Assembly (NCBI GenBank): GCA_964580465.1 | Contig: CAZOKJ010000019.1 | Span: 1-44,249 of the forward strand | DNA length: 44,249 nt | Source: Taishania sp964580465 | Lineage (GTDB): Bacteria > Bacteroidota > Bacteroidia > Flavobacteriales_D > Crocinitomicaceae | Direction: 5' to 3' | In this document: one piece after another, positions 17,920-26,630 of the stretch | How the letters are laid out: each line of letters opens with the position of its first letter | Position numbering within the stretch: position 1 is the first letter of the stretch | The notes under the pieces: model-generated | The model's database searches: none | Told to the model about the DNA's origin: nothing | What the model saw: the letters and a program-made list of their open reading frames with translations, nothing else | Program-made: the position numbers and the translations under genes

Positions 17920-18285
17920 TTACTTAGCTGATTCAATGCTTTTTTGAGCATCTATTCCGCTGTGGCTATCATTGTATAAGACTTCTCCGTTTTTACATAC
18001 AATCAACTGAGGACTTTGGTGCATAACACCTGTCACTTCTGCAATTTTATTGGAAACTGAACGGAAATTCAACAAGTCTAAATACAACAATTCAAATGGA
18101 AATTCAGGTATACTCCACTCACGTTCAAAACGAGTTTTAGCCATCGATGAAATGCTACATCTAGTACTGTGTTTAAAAATAAACACAGCCACATCTTTTG
18201 TGTTCAAAGCTTCCATTAATTGTTCTTCGCTAGTCAATTCCTTCCAAGGGAATGAAGCTTTAGCAGTTGATGAAAAAATTCCCAT
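17920..18285 (-). CDS. ytxJ: Bacillithiol-system redox protein YtxJ
   Basis: A 121-residue thioredoxin-fold protein of the YtxJ family (DUF2847), a proposed monothiol bacilliredoxin. The active-site region is FKHSTRCSIS with Cys43, followed by YLDLL near 70 and the cis-Pro loop HQSPQLIV near 90. It suggests that the organism uses bacillithiol, as many Flavobacteriia do. It starts 5 bp after the pheS stop, so the two are co-transcribed; I see no functional reason for that beyond shared expression. Confidence 0.9.
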   Translation of the reverse strand: MGIFSSTAKASFPWKELTSEEQLMEALNTKDVAVFIFKHSTRCSISSMAKTRFEREWSIPEFPFELLYLDLLNFRSVSNKIAEVTGVMHQSPQLIVCKNGEVLYNDSHSGIDAQKSIESAK

Positions 18286-18290
18286 AACAC

Positions 18291-19313
18291 TTAAAATTCA
18301 GAAGTAAATTGTTTTAAGAATCGAACATCATTTTCTGAATACAAACGTAAATCATTTACCTTGTATTTCAATTGTGTAATGCGTTCAACTCCCATACCAA
18401 AAGCAAAACCAGAATAAACCTTAGAATCAATTCCAGAAGCTTCCAAAACGTTGGGATCCACCATTCCGCAGCCTAAAATTTCCAACCAACCTGTATATTT
18501 ACACACATTGCAACCTTTTGAATTACATATTGTACAAGAAACATCTACCTCAGCACTTGGCTCTGTAAACGGGAAATAAGAAGGTCGCATTCTAATTTTA
18601 GCACTTTCACCAAACAATTCTTTCGCAAAATAAAGTAAAGTTTGTTTCAAGTCAGCAAAAGAAACATTTTTATCGATGTACAAACCTTCAACTTGATGAA
18701 AGAAACAATGAGCACGAGCAGAAATTGCTTCATTACGATAAACTCTTCCTGGAGAAATCGTGCGAATTGGAGGCGTGCTACTTTCCATTACACGCACTTG
18801 AACCGAACTTGTATGCGTGCGCAACGCCATTTCTTTTTCACCTTTTTCGACAAAAAAAGTATCCTGCATATCTCTTGCTGGGTGTTCAGGAGCAAAATTT
18901 AAAGCAGAGAAATTGTGCCAATCATCTTCAATTTCTGGTCCTTCTGAAACAGTGTAACCAATACGAGAAAAAATGGAAACGATTTCATTTCTTACCAACG
19001 AAAGAGGGTGATGAGAACCACTTTCATCTGTATTCCCAGGACGAGAAAAATCAATTTTTGATTCTTCAGCAACGGATGCTGACAACTTGGATTTCCATTC
19101 TTCAAAAAAAGTTTCAATGTTAGTTCTTAAACCATTTAAAAGCTGGCCAACATCCTTTTTTTGTTCATTGGGAACATTTTTCAACTCACCAAATAAGTCC
19201 TTAATCGCACCTTTTGTCCCTAAATATTTAATGCGGAAGTTTTCTAAATCTTGTGCATTCGCAATGGAACTAGCTTTTACTTCCGACCATAATTGTTCTA
19301 TTTTCTCTTTCAT
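18291..19313 (-). CDS. pheS: Phenylalanine-tRNA ligase alpha subunit
   Basis: Catalytic subunit of the alpha2-beta2 class II synthetase that charges tRNA-Phe. The 340-residue length is normal. An N-terminal coiled coil at about 1-90 binds tRNA. Class II motifs are visible as the GSHHPLS block near 118, motif 2 RVYRNEAISARAHCFFHQVEG near 195 and motif 3 FAFGMGVERI near 305. A zinc-type insertion (CTICNSKGCNVC) near 260 is common in Bacteroidota. The beta subunit pheT is not in the window. Confidence 0.98.
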   Translation of the reverse strand: MKEKIEQLWSEVKASSIANAQDLENFRIKYLGTKGAIKDLFGELKNVPNEQKKDVGQLLNGLRTNIETFFEEWKSKLSASVAEESKIDFSRPGNTDESGSHHPLSLVRNEIVSIFSRIGYTVSEGPEIEDDWHNFSALNFAPEHPARDMQDTFFVEKGEKEMALRTHTSSVQVRVMESSTPPIRTISPGRVYRNEAISARAHCFFHQVEGLYIDKNVSFADLKQTLLYFAKELFGESAKIRMRPSYFPFTEPSAEVDVSCTICNSKGCNVCKYTGWLEILGCGMVDPNVLEASGIDSKVYSGFAFGMGVERITQLKYKVNDLRLYSENDVRFLKQFTSEF

Positions 19314-19360
19314 TTGTTCAAATTAAAACGAGATATATTCATTCATATACATTAAATATA

Positions 19361-19368
19361 CAAATTTA
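19361..19368 (-). promoter_or_regulatory. Putative -7 box of the pheS promoter
   Basis: On the minus strand TAAATTTG matches the Bacteroidota -7 element TAnnTTTG exactly, 48 bp upstream of the pheS ATG. No clear TTTG is seen at the -33 spacing, so only the -7 half is supported. Confidence 0.45.
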
Positions 19369-19513
19369 CTTGTTAAACTGTAACTTTTTATTAAAATTGC
19401 AGTTTAGTTATTGTATTTTAATGCACATTTTGTTTGCGAAGTTAAGAAATATCTCATCAAAATGTTGTTATTATTTGTGAAAATACTTTAACTTTATGCA
19501 CTCTTATATAGAT

Positions 19514-19897
19514 ATGATGAAAATTACATTAAAAAAATCGGTCCTTTTTTCGCTACTTGCGCTAACAACTATATTAGCTGCTTGTAAGGATGACAGACCG
19601 AGCGTTGCTAAAATTTACGTCCGTTCGGAAAGCAATGAACTTTTATCTGATGCGATGGTTGTCCTTATTGCAAAGACAATTGACAACGAAGCAAAAATTG
19701 AATATGTTGATACATTAATGACCAATGCATCGGGTTTTGCTCAATTCAATTTAGAGGAATATTATAAACAAGCGGGTAAAAATATCGCTGTTGCTAATTT
19801 TGACCTTGTGTGTAAAAAATCTGATAAACAAGGATTTGGAAAAATTAGAACAAGAATTCATACAATCGCTGTTGAAACAGTAAAATTAAATCAATAA
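19514..19897 (+). CDS. Small lipoprotein with Ig-like fold, paralog of the next gene
   Basis: A lipoprotein of about 127 residues, starting at a Met-Met pair; lipobox ILAAC then Lys-Asp-Asp. The rest is a single beta-sandwich-like domain, similar in layout to carboxypeptidase-regulatory-like domains: a KIYVRSESNELLSDAMVVL strand pair, then TNASGFAQFNLEEYYKQAG. The next gene has the same layout (A-x-V-x-L, TN-SG-A-FN-E-Y, VAN-D), so they are tandem paralogs. An alternative start at 19,496 adds six residues. Function unknown; no close named family recognised. Confidence 0.78.
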   Translation: MMKITLKKSVLFSLLALTTILAACKDDRPSVAKIYVRSESNELLSDAMVVLIAKTIDNEAKIEYVDTLMTNASGFAQFNLEEYYKQAGKNIAVANFDLVCKKSDKQGFGKIRTRIHTIAVETVKLNQ

Positions 19898-19904
19898 TCA
19901 AACT

Positions 19905-20288
19905 ATGAAAAATACACTTAAGAAAATAGGATTTTTAGCTCTTTCACTAACATTGGTGGCAGGCTTAAGCATGGGATGTCGCAAAAAGAAAGACACGATT
20001 GCAGAAATCACAGTTAAAAATGCTTCAGGAGCTATTGTTTCTGGTGCTCACGTTCGCTTGTATCCTAAACCGACGCAAGGCTATGAAGGAGCTGGTGCAT
20101 TATTGTGGGAATTTGAATCAACAACCAACTCTTCTGGAGTAGCTAGCTTTAACTTTAATGAAATTTATCAATTAGGACAAGCTGGTGTGGTTGTGGCTAA
20201 CATCGATGCTACTCACAACGGCAGCTCTGGAACTGGAATTATTAAAGTAGAACAAGAGACAACTTCAACTGCGACAGTATTCTTGTAA
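19905..20288 (+). CDS. Small lipoprotein with Ig-like fold, paralog of the previous gene
   Basis: A 127-residue lipoprotein; lipobox SMGC (Cys25) followed by a basic RKKKD stretch. The single domain resembles the preceding protein: IAEITVKNASGAIVSGAHV, then TNSSGVASFNFNEIYQLGQAG and VVVANID. It is richer in Gly and Thr and ends in short beta-like strands. The 7-bp gap between stop and start makes an operon certain. The next barrel gene is over 200 bp away behind a hairpin, so co-regulation with it is unproven. Function unknown. Confidence 0.8.
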   Translation: MKNTLKKIGFLALSLTLVAGLSMGCRKKKDTIAEITVKNASGAIVSGAHVRLYPKPTQGYEGAGALLWEFESTTNSSGVASFNFNEIYQLGQAGVVVANIDATHNGSSGTGIIKVEQETTSTATVFL

Positions 20289-20307
20289 CAAAATAATCTT
20301 TTTTTTA

Positions 20308-20343
20308 AAAACGCACCTTCCTTGTGTGGGTACGTTTTTTTTT
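20308..20343 (+). terminator. Intrinsic terminator after the lipoprotein pair
   Basis: AAAACG-x-ACC pairs with GGT-x-CGTTTT around one mismatch, with an 11-nt loop and a long T-run, 20 bp after the second lipoprotein gene's stop. Confidence 0.65.
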
Positions 20344-20456
20344 GTTTAAGTCATTGAAACGAAGAATCTAACAAAGATTAATAATTAGAATTTCAACAAA
20401 ACATGTAATTAAAAACAAATATTTTAACAAAACACATACAATAAACCAATTTTAAC

Positions 20457-20464
20457 TACGTTTG
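20457..20464 (+). promoter_or_regulatory. Putative -7 box for the outer-membrane barrel gene
   Basis: TACGTTTG matches TAnnTTTG exactly, 38 bp before the start codon. The AT-rich DNA upstream offers no strong TTTG at the expected spacing. Confidence 0.5.
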
Positions 20465-20501
20465 TAGCATCATTAACTAAATTGTATAAACAGAACAAAA
20501 C

Positions 20502-21080
20502 ATGAAAAAGTTATTTTTAGGGATTTTATTAAGCTTGACAATTGGAAATGTAAACGCTCAAGCATTAGAAAAAGGCGACAACCTTATCAACATTGGATTT
20601 GGAATTGATCCTTACTACAATTATTACAAAGGTCCAGGTTACAGAAGAACAGCTGTAGGTCCTGTTACATTATCTTACGAACACATTTTGACAGACGTTT
20701 TAGGTGTAGGTAGAATCGGTGTTGGAGGATTAGTTGGACAATCTTTTTACACAACAAAATACTATGATGGCAACTATTATGATTATAAATACAGAACAAT
20801 CCGTACAGCAATCATTGCTCGAGCTGCTTATCATTTTGACATTCCAGTAAAAGGTCTTGATTTATATGCAGGTTTGGGATTTGGTGCCTACATCAATAGT
20901 CACCGTGAATGGAAAAAACACCACGGTATTCACGATTATGAAAACCGTTGGTCGAGTGCTAATTTTGCCTTTTCAATTTATGGAGGAGTTCGTTACTTCT
21001 TTAACGACAATGTTGGTATTTTTGCTGAATTTGGTTATGGTATCAGTGCATTAAATGCAGGTATTTCATTCAAATTTTAA
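20502..21080 (+). CDS. Outer-membrane beta-barrel protein
   Basis: A 192-residue protein with a signal peptide at 1-19 (cleavage after NVNA) and alternating hydrophobic and aromatic strands throughout, ending in a terminal beta strand with C-terminal Phe (AGISFKF), the usual Bam-recognised signature. It is probably an eight-stranded barrel of the porin/OmpA-like family. A Tyr- and Lys-rich loop lies at about 30-50 and a His/Lys-rich loop at about 132-145. Ligand or role unknown. It is transcribed alone from a promoter after the lipoprotein terminator. Confidence 0.82.
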   Translation: MKKLFLGILLSLTIGNVNAQALEKGDNLINIGFGIDPYYNYYKGPGYRRTAVGPVTLSYEHILTDVLGVGRIGVGGLVGQSFYTTKYYDGNYYDYKYRTIRTAIIARAAYHFDIPVKGLDLYAGLGFGAYINSHREWKKHHGIHDYENRWSSANFAFSIYGGVRYFFNDNVGIFAEFGYGISALNAGISFKF

Positions 21081-21107
21081 TCAAAAAGAATTACCACTAT
21101 CTTTTAC

Positions 21108-21148
21108 AAACAAAACGAGGACATTAAATTAATGTCCTCGTTTTGTTT
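21108..21148. terminator. Strong bidirectional terminator between convergent genes
   Basis: A 19-bp perfect stem (AAACAAAACGAGGACATTA and its complement) with a 3-nt loop separates the barrel gene from the convergent glutamine synthetase gene, with an A tract on one side and a T tract on the other. Confidence 0.92.
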
Positions 21149-21156
21149 AAAACATA

Positions 21157-23343
21157 TTATTTAGTTGACAACAATTCTCTATATTTAGTTAACGGCCAAA
21201 GCTCATCTTCAACCAACCACTCCAACTTATCTGCATGGTAGCGAATACCGTCAAAGTACGTTTTTACTGTTTTAGCATAAGCATGTGCACGTTCTCGTTC
21301 ATCATCAATTTTATTGGCAACTTTACGCGCTTCAAGCATTTCATAATTTAAACGAATCAATTCATTCAAATGTTCTGAAATTTTATTGATTATTCTTAGT
21401 TGAGGCTCTGACGCTTTTTCACCTTGCTCTTTACCTAAAACAGCATGTAAATTCTTAACATTGGTCAATAATTTGTTTTGGTAATCAATTGTTGCAGGTA
21501 AAATTTGATTTTGAGAAAGTTCATTCATAACTCTAGACTCGATTTGAACTTTCATGATATAACTCTCAAATTCAATTTCTTGACGAGCAAGCACCTCTCT
21601 TTTTGTCAACACGTCCATCTCTTCAAAAAGATCAATCACCCATTTTTCAGACCAAACTTCCAAAGCAGAAGGTGTATCTTTATGGTTAGATAATCCTCTT
21701 TTCGAAGCCTCTTCTACCCATTCTTCACCGTAGCCATTTCCTTCAAATCGAATGCGTTTAGAAGCCTTGATTAATTTTTGCAATTCTTTTAAAATAGCCT
21801 CGTCTTTTCCTTCTCCTTTTTCAATGCGTGCATCAACTGTTACTTTAAACTCTTTTAATTGCTTAGCAATAATTGTATTTAACACAAACATTGCTTGAGC
21901 ACAGTTTTGAGAAGAACCTACAGCTCTAAATTCAAATTTATTACCGGTAAAAGCAAACGGAGAAGTTCTATTTCTGTCTGTATTATCTAATAAAATCTGA
22001 GGTATTTTACCAATATTCAACTTAATTTCTGTTTTATCTTTTGGCGTCATTTTCCCTGCTTTGATGTTTTTCTCCATTTCATCAAGGAAATTGCTTAAAT
22101 AAGTTCCAATAAACACAGACATAATAGCTGGTGGTGCTTCATTGGCTCCTAAACGAAATTCGTTAGATGGCGATGCAACACTAGCACGCAGCAAATCTGC
22201 ATTTTTATTAATCGCTGCAATTGTGTTAATAAAGAAAGTCAAAAATTGCAAGTTAGATTTAGGATTTTTACCTGGCGCCAATAAATTAACTCCTGTATTA
22301 GTGCTTAACGACCAATTGTTGTGTTTTCCTGACCCATTTACACCTAAAAAAGGTTTTTCATGAAACAATACTTTTAAATTATGTTTGCGAGCAACTTTTT
22401 CCATTAAATCTATCAACAATTGATTATGGTCATTTGCTAAGTTGCACTCTTCAAACATAGGCGCACATTCAAATTGGTTAGGTGCCACCTCGTTATGACG
22501 AGTTGTAACAGGTATTCCTAATTTAACTGCCTCAATTTCAAAATCGCGCATATAAGCACTCGCACGTGCAGGAATAGCTCCAAAATAGTGGTCATCTAAT
22601 TGTTGACCTTTTGCAGCTGGTTGTCCAAACAATGCTCTACCCGTCATCATAATATCAGGGCGTGCATTGTAATGAGAACGATCAATTAAGAAATACTCTT
22701 GTTCCCAGCCTAAAGTTGCGTTTACTTTTGTAACGTTTTTATCAAAATACTGGCAAACGTCAACTGCTGCTTTGTCAACTGCTGCTAAAGCTTTTAATAA
22801 TGGCATTTTGTAATCCAACGACTCTCCAGTATAGGAAAGAAATACACATGGAATACACAATGTTTTACCCATAATAAAAGCTGGCGAAGATGGATCCCAA
22901 GCGGTATATCCTCTTGCCTCAAATGTATTTCTAATTCCTCCATTTGGAAAAGAAGACGCATCTGGTTCTTGCTGAATCAATAAATCACCTTCAAAACGCT
23001 CAATTGCCTTACCTGGACCTATTGGTTTAAAAAAGGAGTCGTGTTTTTCCGCAGTTGTACCTGTTAAAGGTTGAAACCAGTGCGTGTAATGCGTCACTCC
23101 TTTCGTCATTGCCCAATCTTTCATTGCTGTAGCAACTTGGTCTGCTACACGACGATCTAAAGTCGCTCCCGTTTCAATGGTTTCAATAACCGATTTGTAC
23201 GCTTCACTAGTGAGGTACTCACGCATGATTTCAGTATGAAAAACATTTTCTCCAAATACTGATGAAATTTTCCCTTCAAAAGAAAACGGAACAGCCTCAT
23301 GTTGAGCTACTTCCTTACTTGCTTGTTTACGTTTTGATGCCAT
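21157..23343 (-). CDS. glnN: Type III glutamine synthetase (GlnN)
   Basis: Makes glutamine from glutamate, ammonia and ATP. At 728 residues it is the long GlnN-type enzyme found in Bacteroidota and some cyanobacteria, unlike the 470-residue GlnA. Family markers are THYTHWFQPLTG near 79, EQEYFLID near 215, the block RHNEVAPNQFECAP near 282 and FLGVNGSGKHNNWS near 335. An unusually long C-terminal part (about 560-728) is helical. The start is an ATG with no better alternative. No PII or amtB gene is near. Three ACCCCC blocks lie in the upstream region. Confidence 0.97.
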   Translation of the reverse strand: MASKRKQASKEVAQHEAVPFSFEGKISSVFGENVFHTEIMREYLTSEAYKSVIETIETGATLDRRVADQVATAMKDWAMTKGVTHYTHWFQPLTGTTAEKHDSFFKPIGPGKAIERFEGDLLIQQEPDASSFPNGGIRNTFEARGYTAWDPSSPAFIMGKTLCIPCVFLSYTGESLDYKMPLLKALAAVDKAAVDVCQYFDKNVTKVNATLGWEQEYFLIDRSHYNARPDIMMTGRALFGQPAAKGQQLDDHYFGAIPARASAYMRDFEIEAVKLGIPVTTRHNEVAPNQFECAPMFEECNLANDHNQLLIDLMEKVARKHNLKVLFHEKPFLGVNGSGKHNNWSLSTNTGVNLLAPGKNPKSNLQFLTFFINTIAAINKNADLLRASVASPSNEFRLGANEAPPAIMSVFIGTYLSNFLDEMEKNIKAGKMTPKDKTEIKLNIGKIPQILLDNTDRNRTSPFAFTGNKFEFRAVGSSQNCAQAMFVLNTIIAKQLKEFKVTVDARIEKGEGKDEAILKELQKLIKASKRIRFEGNGYGEEWVEEASKRGLSNHKDTPSALEVWSEKWVIDLFEEMDVLTKREVLARQEIEFESYIMKVQIESRVMNELSQNQILPATIDYQNKLLTNVKNLHAVLGKEQGEKASEPQLRIINKISEHLNELIRLNYEMLEARKVANKIDDERERAHAYAKTVKTYFDGIRYHADKLEWLVEDELWPLTKYRELLSTK

Positions 23344-23415
23344 TAGAATTATTTAATGATGCAAAAATAAAGCAAAAATCAAAACCAAGCATAAAAAACA
23401 TTCTTTTTTTTAATT

Positions 23416-23423
23416 ACCCCCTA
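23416..23423. repeat. ACCCCCTA block, one of a pair flanking the glnN upstream region
   Basis: ACCCCCTA here and its exact complement TAGGGGGT at 23,482-23,489 form a 66-bp-spaced inverted pair upstream of glnN and after the amidase stop. Such C-rich octamers are rare in this AT-rich window. Confidence 0.35.
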
Positions 23424-23468
23424 TTAAAATTTAACATTTTTTATTTAAAACAGGTATTTTTCAAAAAC

Positions 23469-23489
23469 ACCCCCATTTTTTTAGGGGGT
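23469..23489 (-). terminator. Putative terminator of the amidase gene
   Basis: ACCCCC pairs with GGGGGT around a 9-nt AT loop, followed on the minus strand by GTTTTTG, 11 bp after the amidase stop. The stem is short but GC-rich. Confidence 0.55.
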
Positions 23490-23499
23490 ATAATCAAAA

Positions 23500-26442
23500 T
23501 TATTGTTTAATAACTTTAAAAAACTGAGAAAATCCTTGATATTTTACCTGCAATTGGTAACTACCAGCTTTTAGAAACTCCAATGACAAGTCAAATTCTT
23601 GTTGGGTAACGATACCTTGATAACAAATTTTACCTGTCACATCATATAACACAACTTCTGCTTCTAACGGAACATTCCTCAAAAATAATTGGTTTGAAAA
23701 AGGGTTAGGATAAATTTTAACAGAAGCTAACTCTGAATTCATTATGGATAAATCAGAAGTTTCTTCAACCATTTTTTGACCATTAGAGGAAGCTTGCGCC
23801 ACCAATCCAGCATGATTTTTTGTCCGAACTGAAATATAATAAGTCGTTCCTAGTACTCCTGTAAAAGGTATAGAAAAAGAAGTTGATAATCCGTTATTAG
23901 TCCAAGAAAGCACATCAGTATCATTCATTGTTGTACCAACTGCATACTCATAATACAAAATACTTGAATGAGGATCTGAAAAGCTCCAATTAGCTTCCAA
24001 TTGGTTAGATGTAAACTCGTTGATATCAACTGACGATCCATCATGAATAAAATTCACAAGAGGACTTGACTGATCTATTAAAAAATCAAGCGTATCAATT
24101 GCCGACCATGCATTCAAATCATTTGACAAAGCCAACATTCTTCCAGAAGGAATAGCATCAACACTTTCATAGCGCATCAACTCGTTTTCTCCAATACTAA
24201 CCTGAACAATATTCTGACGACTCTGATAAACAGCTAAATCTTCAAATTTTACTTTTGCATTAGCAGTTCTAAAAGAGACACTATTTCCACTTGTTAGTGG
24301 ATTTGTGTCTTGCCAAGAATTAATCAATTGATTATCAATATACACTTTTATCCATCCTGTTGTTGGCGAATAAGTAACCTTCACATCATACACATTATGA
24401 TTTTCTAAAGTCAAAGAACTTGATGCACGCAATGTAAAAACATCATTTGCAACAGAATAAATATGCACTTCATCATTTCCTTCTCTTAAAAAAACAAAAT
24501 AAGAATTTCCCCTATTAGGTAGATTGGGATCACTACACATAAAATGTAGCCCTGCACGTTGATTACTACCCAATCCATAAAACTCTTGCTTCCAATGATA
24601 CAAATAATCTGTCGTATTATTTTGGGTCAACAAATGGTAGGTATTCGTATTACCTAAATCATCTTCACAAACTAATTGATTATTCTGCACTGTGAAATTT
24701 CCAGTAACATTAGTCCACCCAGTAAAATTGGAAAAATCATCCAATAAAAAACCTTTAGTAGCCTGTGCATTCCAATTCTCAGTTGATGATGATCTATCAG
24801 CAATCAAATAATAGCGACCGTCGATGGTAGATTGACTGCTATTATCATTTACTAAAACATTAAAGTCAGAGGTCTTCCAAGGAGAACCAGACACAATAGT
24901 TGTTACTGGGGCTGCAACAGTATTGCTAACAGAAGTGTAATTCGCTTTCCAACCTGCTTTATTCGTTGCACAATCAGATCTAAATTCGATTAAAAGCGCA
25001 CCAGTTGACGAATGAATAATTCCTGGAGAAATAGCACCTGTATATTTTCCTATTAATGGAGAATCGGTTGTTGGACCATCGTAAATAAACAGAAAATCCC
25101 AATTACTTTCCAAATCAAACTCCGTAAATTCAAGATTTATACTACTGACATTAGCAGGTTGAATTAACCAAAGCATCCTCTCGTCATTCGCATAATTTCC
25201 ATTAGGTCCACCTGTATCGTAAAAGTCACCATTGGCAGTTGTAATGGTTGAAATTGTGGGATTATTATTAATTAGCTTGTAATATTTCTCCCAATTCCAA
25301 TGAACACCTGGATCATTATGTGTTTGGTTAGCATAATGTTGATGACCTTTAATTTTGGTACAATTTCCCAAGGTATTTAAACCAACAGTTGCTTCTCCAA
25401 AAAATGTTCTCAAAGGAGGAATTCCATAGCCACTATTTACGATATCACGAGATAAAGCAGCAGAACTTTGATACATTGCCTCTGTGTACCAACTAGCATC
25501 ATTCACCCAACCCTCATGTTCATAACCGATGGTATATGGATTTTCAGAACCGACATGCCAAGCCTTGTTCGCTTCCAACACCATTTGTGTCACCTGTCCA
25601 TCACTTGAGCGTAAGACATAATGAAAAGACACATTAGACTCACAATTTTGCGACCAAGAAATAGCTCCAGCATAAGAGCCCTGAATAGTATGAATCGTTA
25701 TGGCTGAAATAGCTGTTCCATTTCTTGAGCTATAGTTGCAATTTGGAGCAGGATTCCATATAGCAGGTCCATATTCACTTGACTTAAGAACGGACTGCTG
25801 ATAATTTTGACCAGTTACAGTTCTAACCAAACCATTTTCTATTTGTATTTTCGGACTTTTTAAAATCTTTAAATTTTCGGAACCAAAAACAGTTTTTAAA
25901 TCATAGTTTTTAACTTCAAATTGATGAGATTGAGCAAATTCTTCATTTGTCATATAAGCTAAAACTTGATAAATCTGGGCGTCTTGTGCATAATTATTTA
26001 CAGCACCAAAATCAGGAATCTCACTAAGTTGTAACAAACTCAAGTACAAAGCCTTAGACTCCGACTGAGTTTGCAAAAAATAATTAGAATACAATTGATT
26101 CAAAGCTTGAGCATAAGAACTAATTTGATTCTCCACGGAAGATAATTGTTCTTCAACACTAATACCAGTAATGGATTCTATTAATAGCGTATTTTCATTG
26201 AAATAATTTTTGCCATCAACAAAAACTCCCATCACACCTAGAGCACGAGGCATTCCACTACATGATTCTTGTTCAAAAATGGAGATATTTCTCATGTGTG
26301 TATTGCTCCAAGAAACACTTTCTAATATTCCTTTTGGCAAATTCGGATAAGATTGATAAGCAGAATGAAACAAATGCGTGAATTGTCCAAATCCAAAAGC
26401 GGACAAAAACAGAAAGTAGCAAATAAACAAAGTAGTTCTCAT
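23500..26442 (-). CDS. Secreted N-acetylmuramoyl-L-alanine amidase with CUB and T9SS sorting domains
   Basis: A 980-residue exported peptidoglycan amidase. A signal peptide at 1-20 (ATG at 26,442) is followed by about 200 unrecognised residues and an Amidase_2 domain (about 225-385): zinc ligands probably His251 (ITIHTIQG) and the late His near 375, with GYEHEGW near 307 and NDPGVHW near 376. A CUB domain spans about 400-500 (WLIQP, FDLESNWDFLFIYDG). Then comes an LamG-like segment (about 570-730), a fibronectin-like part and a T9SS sorting domain in the last 75 residues (KIYPNPFSNQ). It is probably surface-exposed or released and used to lyse other bacteria or remodel walls. An upstream start at 26,466 is possible. 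Confidence 0.9.
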   Translation of the reverse strand: MRTTLFICYFLFLSAFGFGQFTHLFHSAYQSYPNLPKGILESVSWSNTHMRNISIFEQESCSGMPRALGVMGVFVDGKNYFNENTLLIESITGISVEEQLSSVENQISSYAQALNQLYSNYFLQTQSESKALYLSLLQLSEIPDFGAVNNYAQDAQIYQVLAYMTNEEFAQSHQFEVKNYDLKTVFGSENLKILKSPKIQIENGLVRTVTGQNYQQSVLKSSEYGPAIWNPAPNCNYSSRNGTAISAITIHTIQGSYAGAISWSQNCESNVSFHYVLRSSDGQVTQMVLEANKAWHVGSENPYTIGYEHEGWVNDASWYTEAMYQSSAALSRDIVNSGYGIPPLRTFFGEATVGLNTLGNCTKIKGHQHYANQTHNDPGVHWNWEKYYKLINNNPTISTITTANGDFYDTGGPNGNYANDERMLWLIQPANVSSINLEFTEFDLESNWDFLFIYDGPTTDSPLIGKYTGAISPGIIHSSTGALLIEFRSDCATNKAGWKANYTSVSNTVAAPVTTIVSGSPWKTSDFNVLVNDNSSQSTIDGRYYLIADRSSSTENWNAQATKGFLLDDFSNFTGWTNVTGNFTVQNNQLVCEDDLGNTNTYHLLTQNNTTDYLYHWKQEFYGLGSNQRAGLHFMCSDPNLPNRGNSYFVFLREGNDEVHIYSVANDVFTLRASSSLTLENHNVYDVKVTYSPTTGWIKVYIDNQLINSWQDTNPLTSGNSVSFRTANAKVKFEDLAVYQSRQNIVQVSIGENELMRYESVDAIPSGRMLALSNDLNAWSAIDTLDFLIDQSSPLVNFIHDGSSVDINEFTSNQLEANWSFSDPHSSILYYEYAVGTTMNDTDVLSWTNNGLSTSFSIPFTGVLGTTYYISVRTKNHAGLVAQASSNGQKMVEETSDLSIMNSELASVKIYPNPFSNQLFLRNVPLEAEVVLYDVTGKICYQGIVTQQEFDLSLEFLKAGSYQLQVKYQGFSQFFKVIKQ

Positions 26443-26579
26443 AAAGTTGATTTTAGTAGTTGGCATTTGTTACAACAAACGACGAATGTAAATTTATAAA
26501 GAAATAATTAGAATGACAAATTTTTAATAAAACTTTTCAAAAAAGAAAAAACACTGACAAGATGTCCGAAAAACAATCA

Positions 26580-26595
26580 TGGCAAAGAATTTGAC
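26580..26595 (+). promoter_or_regulatory. Possible sigma-54-type promoter of grpE-dnaJ
   Basis: TGGCA at 26,580-26,584 and TTTGA at 26,590-26,594 fit the -24/-12 sigma-54 pattern (TGGCA, about 10 bp from GG, TTGC/A) with one deviation in the -12 element. It lies 36 bp before the grpE ATG. No matching Bacteroidota TAnnTTTG box was seen. Confidence 0.4.
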
Positions 26596-26630
26596 AATAG
26601 GAAAAGTGAATTTTTTTAGTAAAAATAACT

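Noticed and set aside
18725..19123. 132-codon plus-strand frame inside pheS
   Set aside because: Antisense to a highly conserved synthetase with no independent support.
19374..19406. AAACTG ... CAGTTT inverted repeat upstream of pheS, possible attenuator
   Set aside because: The stem is only 6 bp, the inner part does not pair well, and it lies upstream of the presumed transcription start, so it cannot be an attenuator.
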